Shown: in pieces, positions 23,738 through 31,979 of the stretch
How positions within the stretch are numbered: the stretch's first letter is position 1
Layout: every line of letters begins with the position of its first letter
NCBI GenBank assembly: GCA_947463125.1
Contig: CANHQZ010000016.1
Span: 1-38,553, forward strand
From: Flavobacteriales bacterium
GTDB lineage: Bacteria > Bacteroidota > Bacteroidia > NS11-12g > UBA955
Length of the DNA stretch: 38,553 nucleotides
Reading direction: 5' to 3'
Made by a program: the position numbers and the translations under genes
The notes under the pieces: generated by a model
What the model was told of the DNA's origin: nothing
Seen by the model: only the letters and a program-made list of their open reading frames with translations
Database searches by the model: none

Positions 23738-25332
23738 TTTGAGGTCAGTTTTTTCAACTTGTTTACCGATGGAAGGTTTCTGCCGCTCCACTTGTCCACC
23801 ACAACGGCATTCTTGAACAAATACAGGGTTGGGTTATAGCGAGCCAGTGTCATCAGCATTTTCTGGTCGGCAGAAAGGAAGTTAAACGGCAATTTATGGG
23901 TTTTTACATAGGCCGCCGAAGGCTCCGGACTGCTGGCAGTAACAGGATAAAAGGCCACTTTGCTTTGCTGAGACCAGCGGTATATTTCGCTGATTTCAGG
24001 ATTTGCGCCATCATAGCCTTTATCCGTGTAAGTAAAGATCCAGAGCAGCTTATATCCTTTACTGTGTAGGAAGCTGTCTTTCAAATCGGTGCCGGTTTTG
24101 GGGTCGGATATGGCAAAATCATGAATCGGGCTTTTGTATCCTTCTACAATCACCTTGTCAATCCTGCGGCGGTATTTCCAGCCTTCTTTTTCGAATTTCT
24201 CATAGCCATCGGTATACTCTTTGGTAGTAACACTGACGCTGTCGTTCCCTTTCTCAAGCACAAACAGCATTTGAATGCTATCGGATGAGCGCATACCTTT
24301 GGGAACCTCGGTCATGATTTTATGGATATCGTTGCCCTGTTTGTAGGGAAGAAAATCCCAAACAGGCAGGTATAGATAACAAAGCCAGCCGAATGCAACT
24401 GACAGCAGGGAAATCACACCCATAAATTTCCAGCCAAAGCCTTTACTGAACCAAGGTTTAATGTAAGAGCGGCCAAAGACGATAACCAAAATAAGACCGG
24501 TCAGTACCAGGTCTTTGATAAACGATTCTTTGGGTTTCAGTTTTATAAAATCACCAAAACAACCGCAATCCGTCACTTTGTTGTAAATCCAAGAATAGCC
24601 TGTGAGGAAAGTAAAAAACACAATCAAAAGCAGCATGGAAACGGAAGTGAACGTAATGTTCCAACCAACCAGCAGTGCAAATCCCAGTATTACTTCCAGG
24701 GCGCAGAAACCTATAGAAAAATACAGGCTATATTTTTTCATGCCCAGAAAAAAGCCGTGCAGGGCACCTTCTTTTTTAACATAGGGCTCGAGTTGGAGAT
24801 CTGCTTTAAATTCAGCATTGTTACTGCTTTCAAAATGAATATCTTTCTGGTAAATGGTTTTTCCTGCCACCACACAGCGAACCACTGCCATAGCCTTGGC
24901 ACCGGAATCCTGGGGCTGAAAAACCATTTCTCCGGCAGGAAAATCCTTGTATGTAGCATTCAGTTTCAGGCTATAAATTTTCCTGGAGGCTTTCTGCTTC
25001 TTTTTTCGGGCGTTTTTGCCGGATTTAACGTCAACTGAATCGGTGCTGCCTGAAGAATCTGAGCTTACGGCAGGGGTGCTGCTAACGCGAATGTTCAGTG
25101 GCTGAACCTTATCAGCACTAAAGATTTGAAACGCTGACTGCTGCAGCACGCGTGCACCATCCATCAGTTGTATCTGAATGGAATCCTGCTTTTGTGAGAC
25201 ATCGGCCGCAAAAACATCAAAATACTCATTGAGTTTTATGGCAAAACCGCTGGGATCATTGAGTTTGACCATGCCCGAGAAAACAAAGAGTAAAGCGGTA
25301 AAAACACGAGATATCTGAACGGGTATTTTCAT
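23734..25332 (-). CDS. BT_3928 family membrane protein (DoxX/MauE-like) with a large soluble insert and thioredoxin-like C-terminus
   Basis: This 532-residue protein begins with a DoxX/MauE-like first TM helix (TALLFVFSGMVKLNDPSGF, residues 12-30). Residues 41-195 form a soluble insert with a Ser/Asp-rich linker and a basic patch (KNARKKKQKASRK, about 106-118). The remaining membrane part (about 200-325) contains the family motif CGCFGDFIKLKP (256-267). After the last TM (about 303-325) comes a thioredoxin-like domain that lacks a CxxC pair. MauE/DoxX proteins sit with redox or electron-transfer functions. The gene is between DUF1599 and the OppB-type permease, with ATGA overlaps on both sides, so translation is coupled throughout. 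Confidence 0.85.
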   Translation of the reverse strand: MKIPVQISRVFTALLFVFSGMVKLNDPSGFAIKLNEYFDVFAADVSQKQDSIQIQLMDGARVLQQSAFQIFSADKVQPLNIRVSSTPAVSSDSSGSTDSVDVKSGKNARKKKQKASRKIYSLKLNATYKDFPAGEMVFQPQDSGAKAMAVVRCVVAGKTIYQKDIHFESSNNAEFKADLQLEPYVKKEGALHGFFLGMKKYSLYFSIGFCALEVILGFALLVGWNITFTSVSMLLLIVFFTFLTGYSWIYNKVTDCGCFGDFIKLKPKESFIKDLVLTGLILVIVFGRSYIKPWFSKGFGWKFMGVISLLSVAFGWLCYLYLPVWDFLPYKQGNDIHKIMTEVPKGMRSSDSIQMLFVLEKGNDSVSVTTKEYTDGYEKFEKEGWKYRRRIDKVIVEGYKSPIHDFAISDPKTGTDLKDSFLHSKGYKLLWIFTYTDKGYDGANPEISEIYRWSQQSKVAFYPVTASSPEPSAAYVKTHKLPFNFLSADQKMLMTLARYNPTLYLFKNAVVVDKWSGRNLPSVNKLKKLTSK

Positions 25333-25904
25333 TTTTCCTGCATTCTGATTAAAGCGAAAATAGCATAATTGATTATATCCTGATAATTGGCCGAAACCCC
25401 TTCGCTCGCGATGGTTTTGCCGGCATTATCCTCTATCTGTTTTATTCTGGCTATTTTAACCAGAATAAGATCGGTGAAGCTGCTCACGCGCATGTCACGC
25501 CAGGCCTCGCCGTAGTCTGTATTTTTCATCAGCATCAGATCGCGGGTCAGGTGTGCATGATAGTCATACAGATCCAGAATCTCTTTCACATCTCCCGTTT
25601 CACGGTTTTCATCCATCAGTTGCAACTGAATAAGTGCAATGATGCTGTAGTTGACGATTCCCATGAACTCGCCTTCAATATCCTCTCCTACAAGGTTGGT
25701 ACCGCTGGTTTCAATATTTCTGATACGCTGGGCCTTGATAAAAATCTGATCGGTAATACTTTGAGGCCGGAAAACGCGCCACGAGGTGCCGTAATCGGTG
25801 TTTTTGCGTTCAAAGATATTCCTGCAAACCTGCAGAACGGCATTGTATTGCTCACGGGTCTTTTCCATCTTCGAAGTATGTTGCGAATTTACAGACACAG
25901 ACAT
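25329..25904 (-). CDS. DUF1599 domain protein with duplicated domain
   Basis: The start is taken at the ATG at 25904 (191 residues); the ATG at 25868 (179 residues) is equally possible, and a TTG lies at 25919. The protein has two copies of a short helical motif. Copy one is ERKNTDYGTSWRVFRPQS; copy two is LMKNTDYGEAWRDMRVSS. Each is followed by a similar helix (IFIKAQRIRNIE and ILVKIARIKQIE). This internal duplication is typical of DUF1599, a nucleotide-pyrophosphatase-like all-alpha family. The biochemical role is unproven. Its stop overlaps the BT_3928 start (ATGA), as in other Bacteroidota. It opens the operon. Confidence 0.87.
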   Translation of the reverse strand: MSVSVNSQHTSKMEKTREQYNAVLQVCRNIFERKNTDYGTSWRVFRPQSITDQIFIKAQRIRNIETSGTNLVGEDIEGEFMGIVNYSIIALIQLQLMDENRETGDVKEILDLYDYHAHLTRDLMLMKNTDYGEAWRDMRVSSFTDLILVKIARIKQIEDNAGKTIASEGVSANYQDIINYAIFALIRMQEK

Positions 25905-26032
25905 GTTTTTGGTATTCAATTATCAGACCAAATTATACACATCGGTATATAAACAGCCTGTTTTTTTCGTAAAAATTTGGAAATATCCATTTTTATATTT
26001 ATATTTAATATTTCTTGAACACTTATATTTTT

Positions 26033-29000
26033 ATGAATACAGATTTTAATTCACTTTATCAGTCTTTGAACGCAGAACAGCAAAAGGCTGTAGACACACT
26101 GGAAGGCCCCGTAATGGTCATTGCCGGACCCGGCACAGGTAAAACCCAGATTCTGGCGGTCAGAATTCTCAACATTCTCAACCAACCCGACACCAAACCA
26201 CAGGAAATCCTGTGCCTTACCTACACCGATGCCGGATCTACCGCCATGCTGGAGCGGCTTAGCCGATTTATGGGCGCCGATGCCTACAAGGTCAATATTC
26301 ATACATTTCACGGTTTGTGCAACACCATTATCAAGGAAAACCCTGAACTATTTTCCAAAGGCAACCTACGGGTAATGGATGATTTGGATAAACTGGAATT
26401 ATTGGAAAGCCTGATCCGTACGATTCCGCCGGGTTCTCCGCTGCAGAATTTTCAGGAACAGCCATTTTACCTGAGAAAGTCGCTTGAAAAAGTATTCAAT
26501 CTGATGCAGAGTGAAAATCTGGATGTGTCTTTTTTTGAAAAAGGTATTGACAAACTCAGCGATGAGGAAGCTTTTAAAGAAGCGTTCCCCGGCTTTATTT
26601 ACCAAAGGGCATCCGGAGTCAATGTGAAAGGAGATCTGAAGCGCAAGGACTATGAAAAAATTGTGAAGGAATGGCAAAAACTGCGTGAAGCGGCCGCATT
26701 GTTTCCAAAATACCAGGAAATGAAAAAAGAGGCCGGGCTGTATGAATTCAGCGATATGCTGCAGTGGGTGCTTAATGCATTCAAAACCAACCCGGACTTA
26801 CTACTTACGTACCAGGAAAAGTACCAGTATGTGCTGGTAGATGAATACCAGGATACGTCAGGCATTCAGAATGAACTGCTCTATCAGCTTATTTCGTTTT
26901 GGGAAGACAACCCCAATTGCTTTGTGGTAGGTGATGATGACCAGAGCATCTATGCCTTTCAGGGGGCCAGGGTCAGCAACATGATGGATTTTGCCCGGAA
27001 GTATGAATCCAACATTACCAAAATTGTTCTTACCCAAAACTACCGAAGCACTCAGCTTGTGCTGGACGGAGCAAAAAAACTGATTGAAAACAACAGAAAA
27101 AGGCTTGTTAATTCTTTCCCTGAACTGAGCAAGGATCTTGCTGCATCGGGCGCTAACCGCCATTATGCGGCAGTTCCAATTAGTTACAATGCCTTTAAAA
27201 ATCGCTTTCACGAAGCCCTGGCCATCAGCGAACAAATAGCCGAACTTAAAAATGCGGGATGTCCGCCTGATGAGATTGCCGTAATCTATCCCAAACACAG
27301 AATTGTGGAGGAACTGGCTGATATCCTGCTGCAAAAAGACATTCCGTTCACGCTGGCCCGCAGTGTGGATATACTGCAGGAACCCCTTATCATTCAATTG
27401 CAAAACTGGCTTCAGTACCTTGCCTGGGAACTGGAAGTTCCGCACAAGGGCGAGCATTTGATTTATACACTGCTGCATTATCCATTGTATGACATTGCCC
27501 CGTTTGAAGTTGCAAAAATCGCAACGGAAATCTATGCAAAACGGCATGAGAAACTAAAATGGCGCGACTTTATGGGTGAATATGTGAAACAAAATCCCGA
27601 GCCGCTTCCCGCCGGAGCGCAAAGCAGAGAAGCGCTGAAGGCATTGTGGAACAATGTGGAAGAATGGCTGAAAAAAGCTGCAGGAATGACCGTACCTCAG
27701 CTCATTCAGGAAGTAATATCACAGGGTGGTTTTCTGAAACTGGCCATGCAAAGCGAGCAGCGCGAATGGTATATGGAACAACTGCATACATTCCTGAGCC
27801 ATGCCATTGCTGCCAACCAGAAGAATCCTTACCTCACCCTAACGCAGTATATGGAAGCGCTTGATAAGATGAAGCGTAACGAAATTGCCGTTCGTCTTGA
27901 AAAACGCATTGGAAGCAAATCGGGCGTAGTGCTGACCACGGCGCACAGCAGCAAAGGACTTGAATACAAACACGTATTCATTATCGGATGTGAAGAAGAA
28001 GCCTGGGATAAAGACCGAAACAGTGACCTGCCATACAAAATCAAACCCTTTTTCCAGGGCCTGAAACATGCGGTGAAAGACCAGGATGAAGAAGAAGCAG
28101 ATAAAGAAGAGAGACGCAGGCTGTTTTATGTAGCCATGACCCGGGCCAAAGAAACGCTGAGGCTTAGCTGGGGCAATGAAAAAATCAGCGCCAAGACCAC
28201 CATGCAGAAGAAAAGTAAGTTTCTGCAGGAACTGATAGGTAAGGACGAAGTGGCCGAAACCGAACTTGGCAAAGAAGATTTGATAATGGCGGAAACACAG
28301 TTGCTTGCGAGGGTTGCACCGCCGCTGCTAAAAATTGAAGATTCGGAATGGCTGCACCAGCAACTCCAGGATTTCACCTTTTCGCCATCTACGCTTTATG
28401 ACATACTGGAATGCGGCCTTCGCTTTTATTTCGGGCGTCTGGTACGGGTACCTTCAGCACCCAGTGCGGCTCTGGGATATGGTTCTGCGGTACACAACAC
28501 ACTTTGGAAAACGGTGGATCTGGGCTTCTCAAAGAAACAATGGCTCGATGAAGGCGCTTTTCTGGATTTATTCGAAACGGAGCTTTATAAACAGCGTGGT
28601 GCGTTTACACCGACAGGCTTCCAGCTAAAAATGGATCAAGGCAGGGAAAGGCTGCCATTGTATTACCGATCCAGGATAGATATCTGGCAATCACACCAGG
28701 ACATCATTCTGGAGAAATGGCTTGAATCCAGTATTGACGGTATTAAAATTGGCGGCAAAGCAGATAAAATCATCATCGAAAATGGAGATGTGACCATTGT
28801 GGATTACAAAACAGGAAAACCGGAAAACGCCGAAGCATCCTTTAAACCACCCACCGCGGATAGCCTGCTGAAAGGAAAATTGCCCCCGCAATACTGGTTT
28901 CAGCTGGGTATGTACATGCTGATTGTGAATCATTACACAGAAAAACAATGGAATGGTATTGCAGCCAAGATTGATTCCGTTGAGCAGAATGACAAAAAAG

Positions 29001-29197
29001 AATTCCCCACATTCACACAGTACTATACCCAGGAGGACCTTGCGCTTTTGAAGGGTTTTCTGATTTTGGGTAACCAAAAGTTGCGCAGCATGGAGTTCCT
29101 TAAAGGTTGCGGCAGCGAGGATTGTGAATGGTGTCAGTTTGCAAAATCAAGCGGCCAGGCCATACTGCCCGAATCACTTTCGGAAACAGAAGATTAA
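26033..29197 (+). CDS. UvrD/Rep-type DNA helicase fused to a PD-(D/E)xK nuclease with Fe-S cysteines
   Basis: The ATG at 26033 gives 1054 residues. The superfamily 1 helicase motifs are in order: Walker A AGPGTGKTQ near residue 30, LCLTYTDAGSTAML, VLVDEYQDTS (Walker B), VVGDDDQSIYAFQGA, LTQNYRS, TTAHSSKGLEYKHVFI and LFYVAMTRAKETL. The C-terminal nuclease has D911 in GGKADK and D924-x-K926 in VDYKTG. Four cysteines fit an AddB-like Fe-S site: C794 before the nuclease, and C1026, C1031 and C1034 after it. A single-chain helicase-nuclease of this kind probably resects DNA ends in recombination repair. No partner addB-like gene is in the window. It overlaps the convergent rnc gene by 4 bases. Confidence 0.88.
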   Translation: MNTDFNSLYQSLNAEQQKAVDTLEGPVMVIAGPGTGKTQILAVRILNILNQPDTKPQEILCLTYTDAGSTAMLERLSRFMGADAYKVNIHTFHGLCNTIIKENPELFSKGNLRVMDDLDKLELLESLIRTIPPGSPLQNFQEQPFYLRKSLEKVFNLMQSENLDVSFFEKGIDKLSDEEAFKEAFPGFIYQRASGVNVKGDLKRKDYEKIVKEWQKLREAAALFPKYQEMKKEAGLYEFSDMLQWVLNAFKTNPDLLLTYQEKYQYVLVDEYQDTSGIQNELLYQLISFWEDNPNCFVVGDDDQSIYAFQGARVSNMMDFARKYESNITKIVLTQNYRSTQLVLDGAKKLIENNRKRLVNSFPELSKDLAASGANRHYAAVPISYNAFKNRFHEALAISEQIAELKNAGCPPDEIAVIYPKHRIVEELADILLQKDIPFTLARSVDILQEPLIIQLQNWLQYLAWELEVPHKGEHLIYTLLHYPLYDIAPFEVAKIATEIYAKRHEKLKWRDFMGEYVKQNPEPLPAGAQSREALKALWNNVEEWLKKAAGMTVPQLIQEVISQGGFLKLAMQSEQREWYMEQLHTFLSHAIAANQKNPYLTLTQYMEALDKMKRNEIAVRLEKRIGSKSGVVLTTAHSSKGLEYKHVFIIGCEEEAWDKDRNSDLPYKIKPFFQGLKHAVKDQDEEEADKEERRRLFYVAMTRAKETLRLSWGNEKISAKTTMQKKSKFLQELIGKDEVAETELGKEDLIMAETQLLARVAPPLLKIEDSEWLHQQLQDFTFSPSTLYDILECGLRFYFGRLVRVPSAPSAALGYGSAVHNTLWKTVDLGFSKKQWLDEGAFLDLFETELYKQRGAFTPTGFQLKMDQGRERLPLYYRSRIDIWQSHQDIILEKWLESSIDGIKIGGKADKIIIENGDVTIVDYKTGKPENAEASFKPPTADSLLKGKLPPQYWFQLGMYMLIVNHYTEKQWNGIAAKIDSVEQNDKKEFPTFTQYYTQEDLALLKGFLILGNQKLRSMEFLKGCGSEDCEWCQFAKSSGQAILPESLSETED

Positions 29198-29919
29198 TCC
29201 TGAATCTGCAATTTCCTGCAAACTTTCTCACAGCAGAGTTCCTCCGCTCTTTTACGGCTAAGGTTCTTCTCCGTAGCCATTTCAGCATCATCCATCCATA
29301 TCGATACCACGTGCAGGTCTTTTCTGCCGTGGGTATCGGTACTGTGTTTCCATTCGATGGCTTTTTTCTGTTGCTGGGCCCATTTCAGCAGCACCGCCTT
29401 GTAGCTTACGGTGGTGTTCATCAGCTTATCAAGATCCAGGTACTGGCCAATCAGCCGCTGGGTAATAAATACTTTTGCCTTACGGTAGCCGTGATCGAGA
29501 TATACAGCTCCGATGATGGCCTCAAGGGCATTTCCTGCAATGGATTTTAAGGCAGAAGGGTGCTTCAGCAATTCAGGCTTCAAATCCATCATCTGCAGCA
29601 AACCCAGGCGATTGGCCAGATAACCCATTTGTTCGCGGTTTACCACCCGCATGCGCATTTCAGTCAAAAACCCTTCCTGTTTCATGGGGTAGCGCATAAA
29701 TAGCATTTCGGCCACCACGGCATCAAGAATGGCATCGCCCAGAAATTCGAGTCTTTCATTATCAGCAATGCCTTTTTCTGCATTGCCAGCATTGTTCACC
29801 GACGAATGACGTAAGGCCTCACGGTAAATCGCGAGCCGACGGGGTCTCATACCAGTTAGCCGGTATATCTGATCGGAAAACTTCTTTGATTCTTTGGATA
29901 AAAGGAGCCGAACTGCCAA
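29194..29919 (-). CDS. rnc: ribonuclease III
   Basis: RNase III cuts double-stranded RNA and processes rRNA. The 241-residue protein has the signature NERLEFLGDAILDAVVAE, catalytic residues in GNALEAIIGAVYLDHG, and a C-terminal double-stranded RNA-binding domain (VSYKAVLLKWAQQQ ... MATEKNLSRKRAEELCCE). The only start that keeps the N-terminus is the TTG at 29919, since the frame closes at the stop of fabF 9 bases upstream. An ATG at 29850 would remove the leading helix. The acpP-fabF-rnc order is the usual one in Bacteroidota. Confidence 0.95.
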   Translation of the reverse strand: MAVRLLLSKESKKFSDQIYRLTGMRPRRLAIYREALRHSSVNNAGNAEKGIADNERLEFLGDAILDAVVAEMLFMRYPMKQEGFLTEMRMRVVNREQMGYLANRLGLLQMMDLKPELLKHPSALKSIAGNALEAIIGAVYLDHGYRKAKVFITQRLIGQYLDLDKLMNTTVSYKAVLLKWAQQQKKAIEWKHSTDTHGRKDLHVVSIWMDDAEMATEKNLSRKRAEELCCEKVCRKLQIQD

Positions 29920-29928
29920 TTGATAAAA

Positions 29929-31182
29929 TCAGGCTTCGTAACGTTTAAAGATAACGGAAGCATTGTGTCCGCCGAAACCAAAAGTATTGCTAAGCGCGGC
30001 TCTTACTTCGCGTTTTTGAGGCTTGTGGAAAGTAAGGTTAAGCCTGGGATCAATTTCCGGATCATCCGTAAAGTGATTGATGGTGGGAGGAACAATACCT
30101 TCTTTTACCGCCAAGACCGATGCCACGGCTTCAATAGCCCCTGCACCGCCCAGCAAGTGACCGGTCATGCTTTTGGTGCTGCTGATGTTAAGGTTGTATG
30201 CATGCTCGCCAAATACACCGAAGATAGCTTTGGTTTCTGCGATATCTCCCAGGGGTGTGCTGGTTCCGTGTACGTTAATGTAATCAAGATCCTCGGGGGA
30301 TAAACCGGCATCTTCAAGGGCCTGTTTCATTACATTTCTGGCGCCCAGTCCATCGGGATGCGGCGCGGTAATGTGGTATGCGTCAGCGGTCATGCCGCCA
30401 CCCACCAGCTCGGCATAAATTTTTGCGCCTCTGGCTTTGGCATGCTCCAAGTCTTCCAGGATAATGGCAGCACCACCCTCACCGAGCACAAAACCGTCTC
30501 TGTCTTTGTCGAAAGGACGTGAAGCGGTGGCGTAATCGTCGTTTCTTTCGGAGAGGGCTTTCATATTGCTGAATCCACCCATAGCCGGTTCATTTACGCA
30601 GGCTTCACTTCCGCCTGTAACCATTACATCGGCTTTGCCGAGACGAATCAGGTTAAAGGCATCAATAATGCTGTGTGTGCCGGTAGCACAGGCGGAAACT
30701 GTTGCATAATTGGGTCCGCGGAAACCGTGTTTTATGCTGATATAGCCTGAAGCTATATCGATAATCATTTTGGGAATGAAGAACGGGGAAAACCGCGGCG
30801 TTCCGTCGCCCTTGGCAAAATCAACCACTTCGTTAAAGAATGTGGTAAGACCGCCGATTCCCGAACCCCAGATTACGCCAACGCGGTCGGGGTTAAAGGA
30901 TTGTTGTAACAGACCTGAATCCTGAATGGCCTCATCGGCTACCACAACACCGTAATGGGTGAAAGGATCCATTTTACGGGCCTCCTTTCTGTCCATAAAT
31001 TGCGTAATATCAAAGTTTTTTACTTCGCAGGCAAAGCGGACCTTGAACAAAGTGGTGTCAAAGCGGGTAATGGGTGCAGCCCCTGAAACTCCGTTCAAAA
31101 GGCCTTCCCAATACTCGTTAAGCGTATTGCCGATGGGTGTCAGCGCACCCATACCGGTTACAACAACCCTTCTGAGTTGCAT
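29929..31182 (-). CDS. fabF: beta-ketoacyl-ACP synthase II
   Basis: FabF condenses malonyl-ACP with the growing acyl-ACP in fatty acid synthesis. The 417-residue length is normal. The Cys-His-His active site is visible: VSACATGTHS, NVHGTSTPLGD and KSMTGHLLGGAG. It starts VVVTGMGALTPIGN, and the end NTFGFGGHNASVIF is typical. It lies 5 bases after acpP and is followed 9 bases later by rnc. Confidence 0.97.
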   Translation of the reverse strand: MQLRRVVVTGMGALTPIGNTLNEYWEGLLNGVSGAAPITRFDTTLFKVRFACEVKNFDITQFMDRKEARKMDPFTHYGVVVADEAIQDSGLLQQSFNPDRVGVIWGSGIGGLTTFFNEVVDFAKGDGTPRFSPFFIPKMIIDIASGYISIKHGFRGPNYATVSACATGTHSIIDAFNLIRLGKADVMVTGGSEACVNEPAMGGFSNMKALSERNDDYATASRPFDKDRDGFVLGEGGAAIILEDLEHAKARGAKIYAELVGGGMTADAYHITAPHPDGLGARNVMKQALEDAGLSPEDLDYINVHGTSTPLGDIAETKAIFGVFGEHAYNLNISSTKSMTGHLLGGAGAIEAVASVLAVKEGIVPPTINHFTDDPEIDPRLNLTFHKPQKREVRAALSNTFGFGGHNASVIFKRYEA

Positions 31183-31187
31183 GAATT

Positions 31188-31424
31188 TTACTTTTTGTTT
31201 TCTTCGATGTAACGAATAGCTTCACCCACAGTCTGAATTTTTTCAGCCTGATCATCAGGGATACTGATATCGAATTCTTTTTCGAACTCCATGATCAGTT
31301 CAACGGTGTCAAGCGAGTCAGCACCGAGGTCATTGGTGAAACTTGCTTCATTGGTTACTTCTGATTCTTCTACGCCAAGCTTATCAACGATGATAGCTTT
31401 AACTTTGGTTGCGATTTCTGACAT
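31188..31424 (-). CDS. acpP: acyl carrier protein
   Basis: ACP carries the growing acyl chain. The 78-residue protein is acidic, and Ser in [10 protein letters not shown] is the 4'-phosphopantetheine site. It opens the acpP-fabF-rnc operon. The upstream 83 bases also carry the promoter of the divergent IPExxxVDY gene. A near-match to the -7 box (TATTTTG, one base short in the spacer) is present on the minus strand. Confidence 0.97.
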   Translation of the reverse strand: MSEIATKVKAIIVDKLGVEESEVTNEASFTNDLGADSLDTVELIMEFEKEFDISIPDDQAEKIQTVGEAIRYIEENKK

Positions 31425-31489
31425 GTTCTTATTGTTTGGATTTGCGGTGCAAAATAAAACAATTTTTCACATACAAGATATCAGGTCGT

Positions 31490-31497
31490 TAATTTTG
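31490..31497 (+). promoter_or_regulatory. TAnnTTTG -7-like box of the IPExxxVDY-pyk unit
   Basis: TAATTTTG fits the -7 consensus exactly and ends 10 bases before the ATG at 31508. No clear TTG sits at the -33 position. The predicted leader is only a few bases. Confidence 0.45.
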
Positions 31498-31507
31498 CGA
31501 AAGCTTT

Positions 31508-31978
31508 ATGCCCAAAAAGGAATATCTGCGTTTTGATTTTGATGACATTGCATTCCGGGCAATAGCCATACACACTGCATTACCGCCTGCTTTGCTGGCT
31601 TGGCAGATTGACAGATTTTTGGGGACAAAGTTTTCCATTTTACCTTTTTCTTTTTCTTTAAAGACCAAAAAAAGCACATCTGAGCACGCACAGTATTATT
31701 TTCGCGATGAAGAATTCGACACCGAGTGGTGGATTCTGGAAAATCAGGGCACACAGGAATCGCTTATGCAGGTGAAACCTTTGCCAGACATGATTTTGAT
31801 AGGAAGGGGTGGCGAAGACGACAATGCAAGTGAAATCTGGCTGGAAAAGTTAAAATCCATACCCGGTATTTCATTGAGCTACGAAGTAGCCGACAAAGTG
31901 AAAAAAAAATTGACATGGATAACCTGGCTAAGTGATAAAAAAGTCAAAGACCCAGACCAGGACCAGGAAAAGGAATAA
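31508..31978 (+). CDS. IPExxxVDY family protein
   Basis: This 156-residue family of unknown function is found in Bacteroidota beside acpP or pyk. The family-naming segment corresponds to IPGISLSYEV near residue 119, where the eponymous Glu and Asp are replaced. Other recognised parts are RAIAIHTALPPALLAWQID and EEFDTEWWILENQG. The C-terminus is charged and repetitive (KVKDPDQDQEKE). It ends one base before the ATG of pyruvate kinase, so the two are co-transcribed and probably coupled. Confidence 0.85.
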   Translation: MPKKEYLRFDFDDIAFRAIAIHTALPPALLAWQIDRFLGTKFSILPFSFSLKTKKSTSEHAQYYFRDEEFDTEWWILENQGTQESLMQVKPLPDMILIGRGGEDDNASEIWLEKLKSIPGISLSYEVADKVKKKLTWITWLSDKKVKDPDQDQEKE

Positions 31979-31979
31979 A

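Noticed and set aside
26858-27547. A 229-residue open frame antisense to the helicase gene
   Set aside because: The helicase motifs on the other strand are intact; no start signals or known domain appear in the antisense frame.
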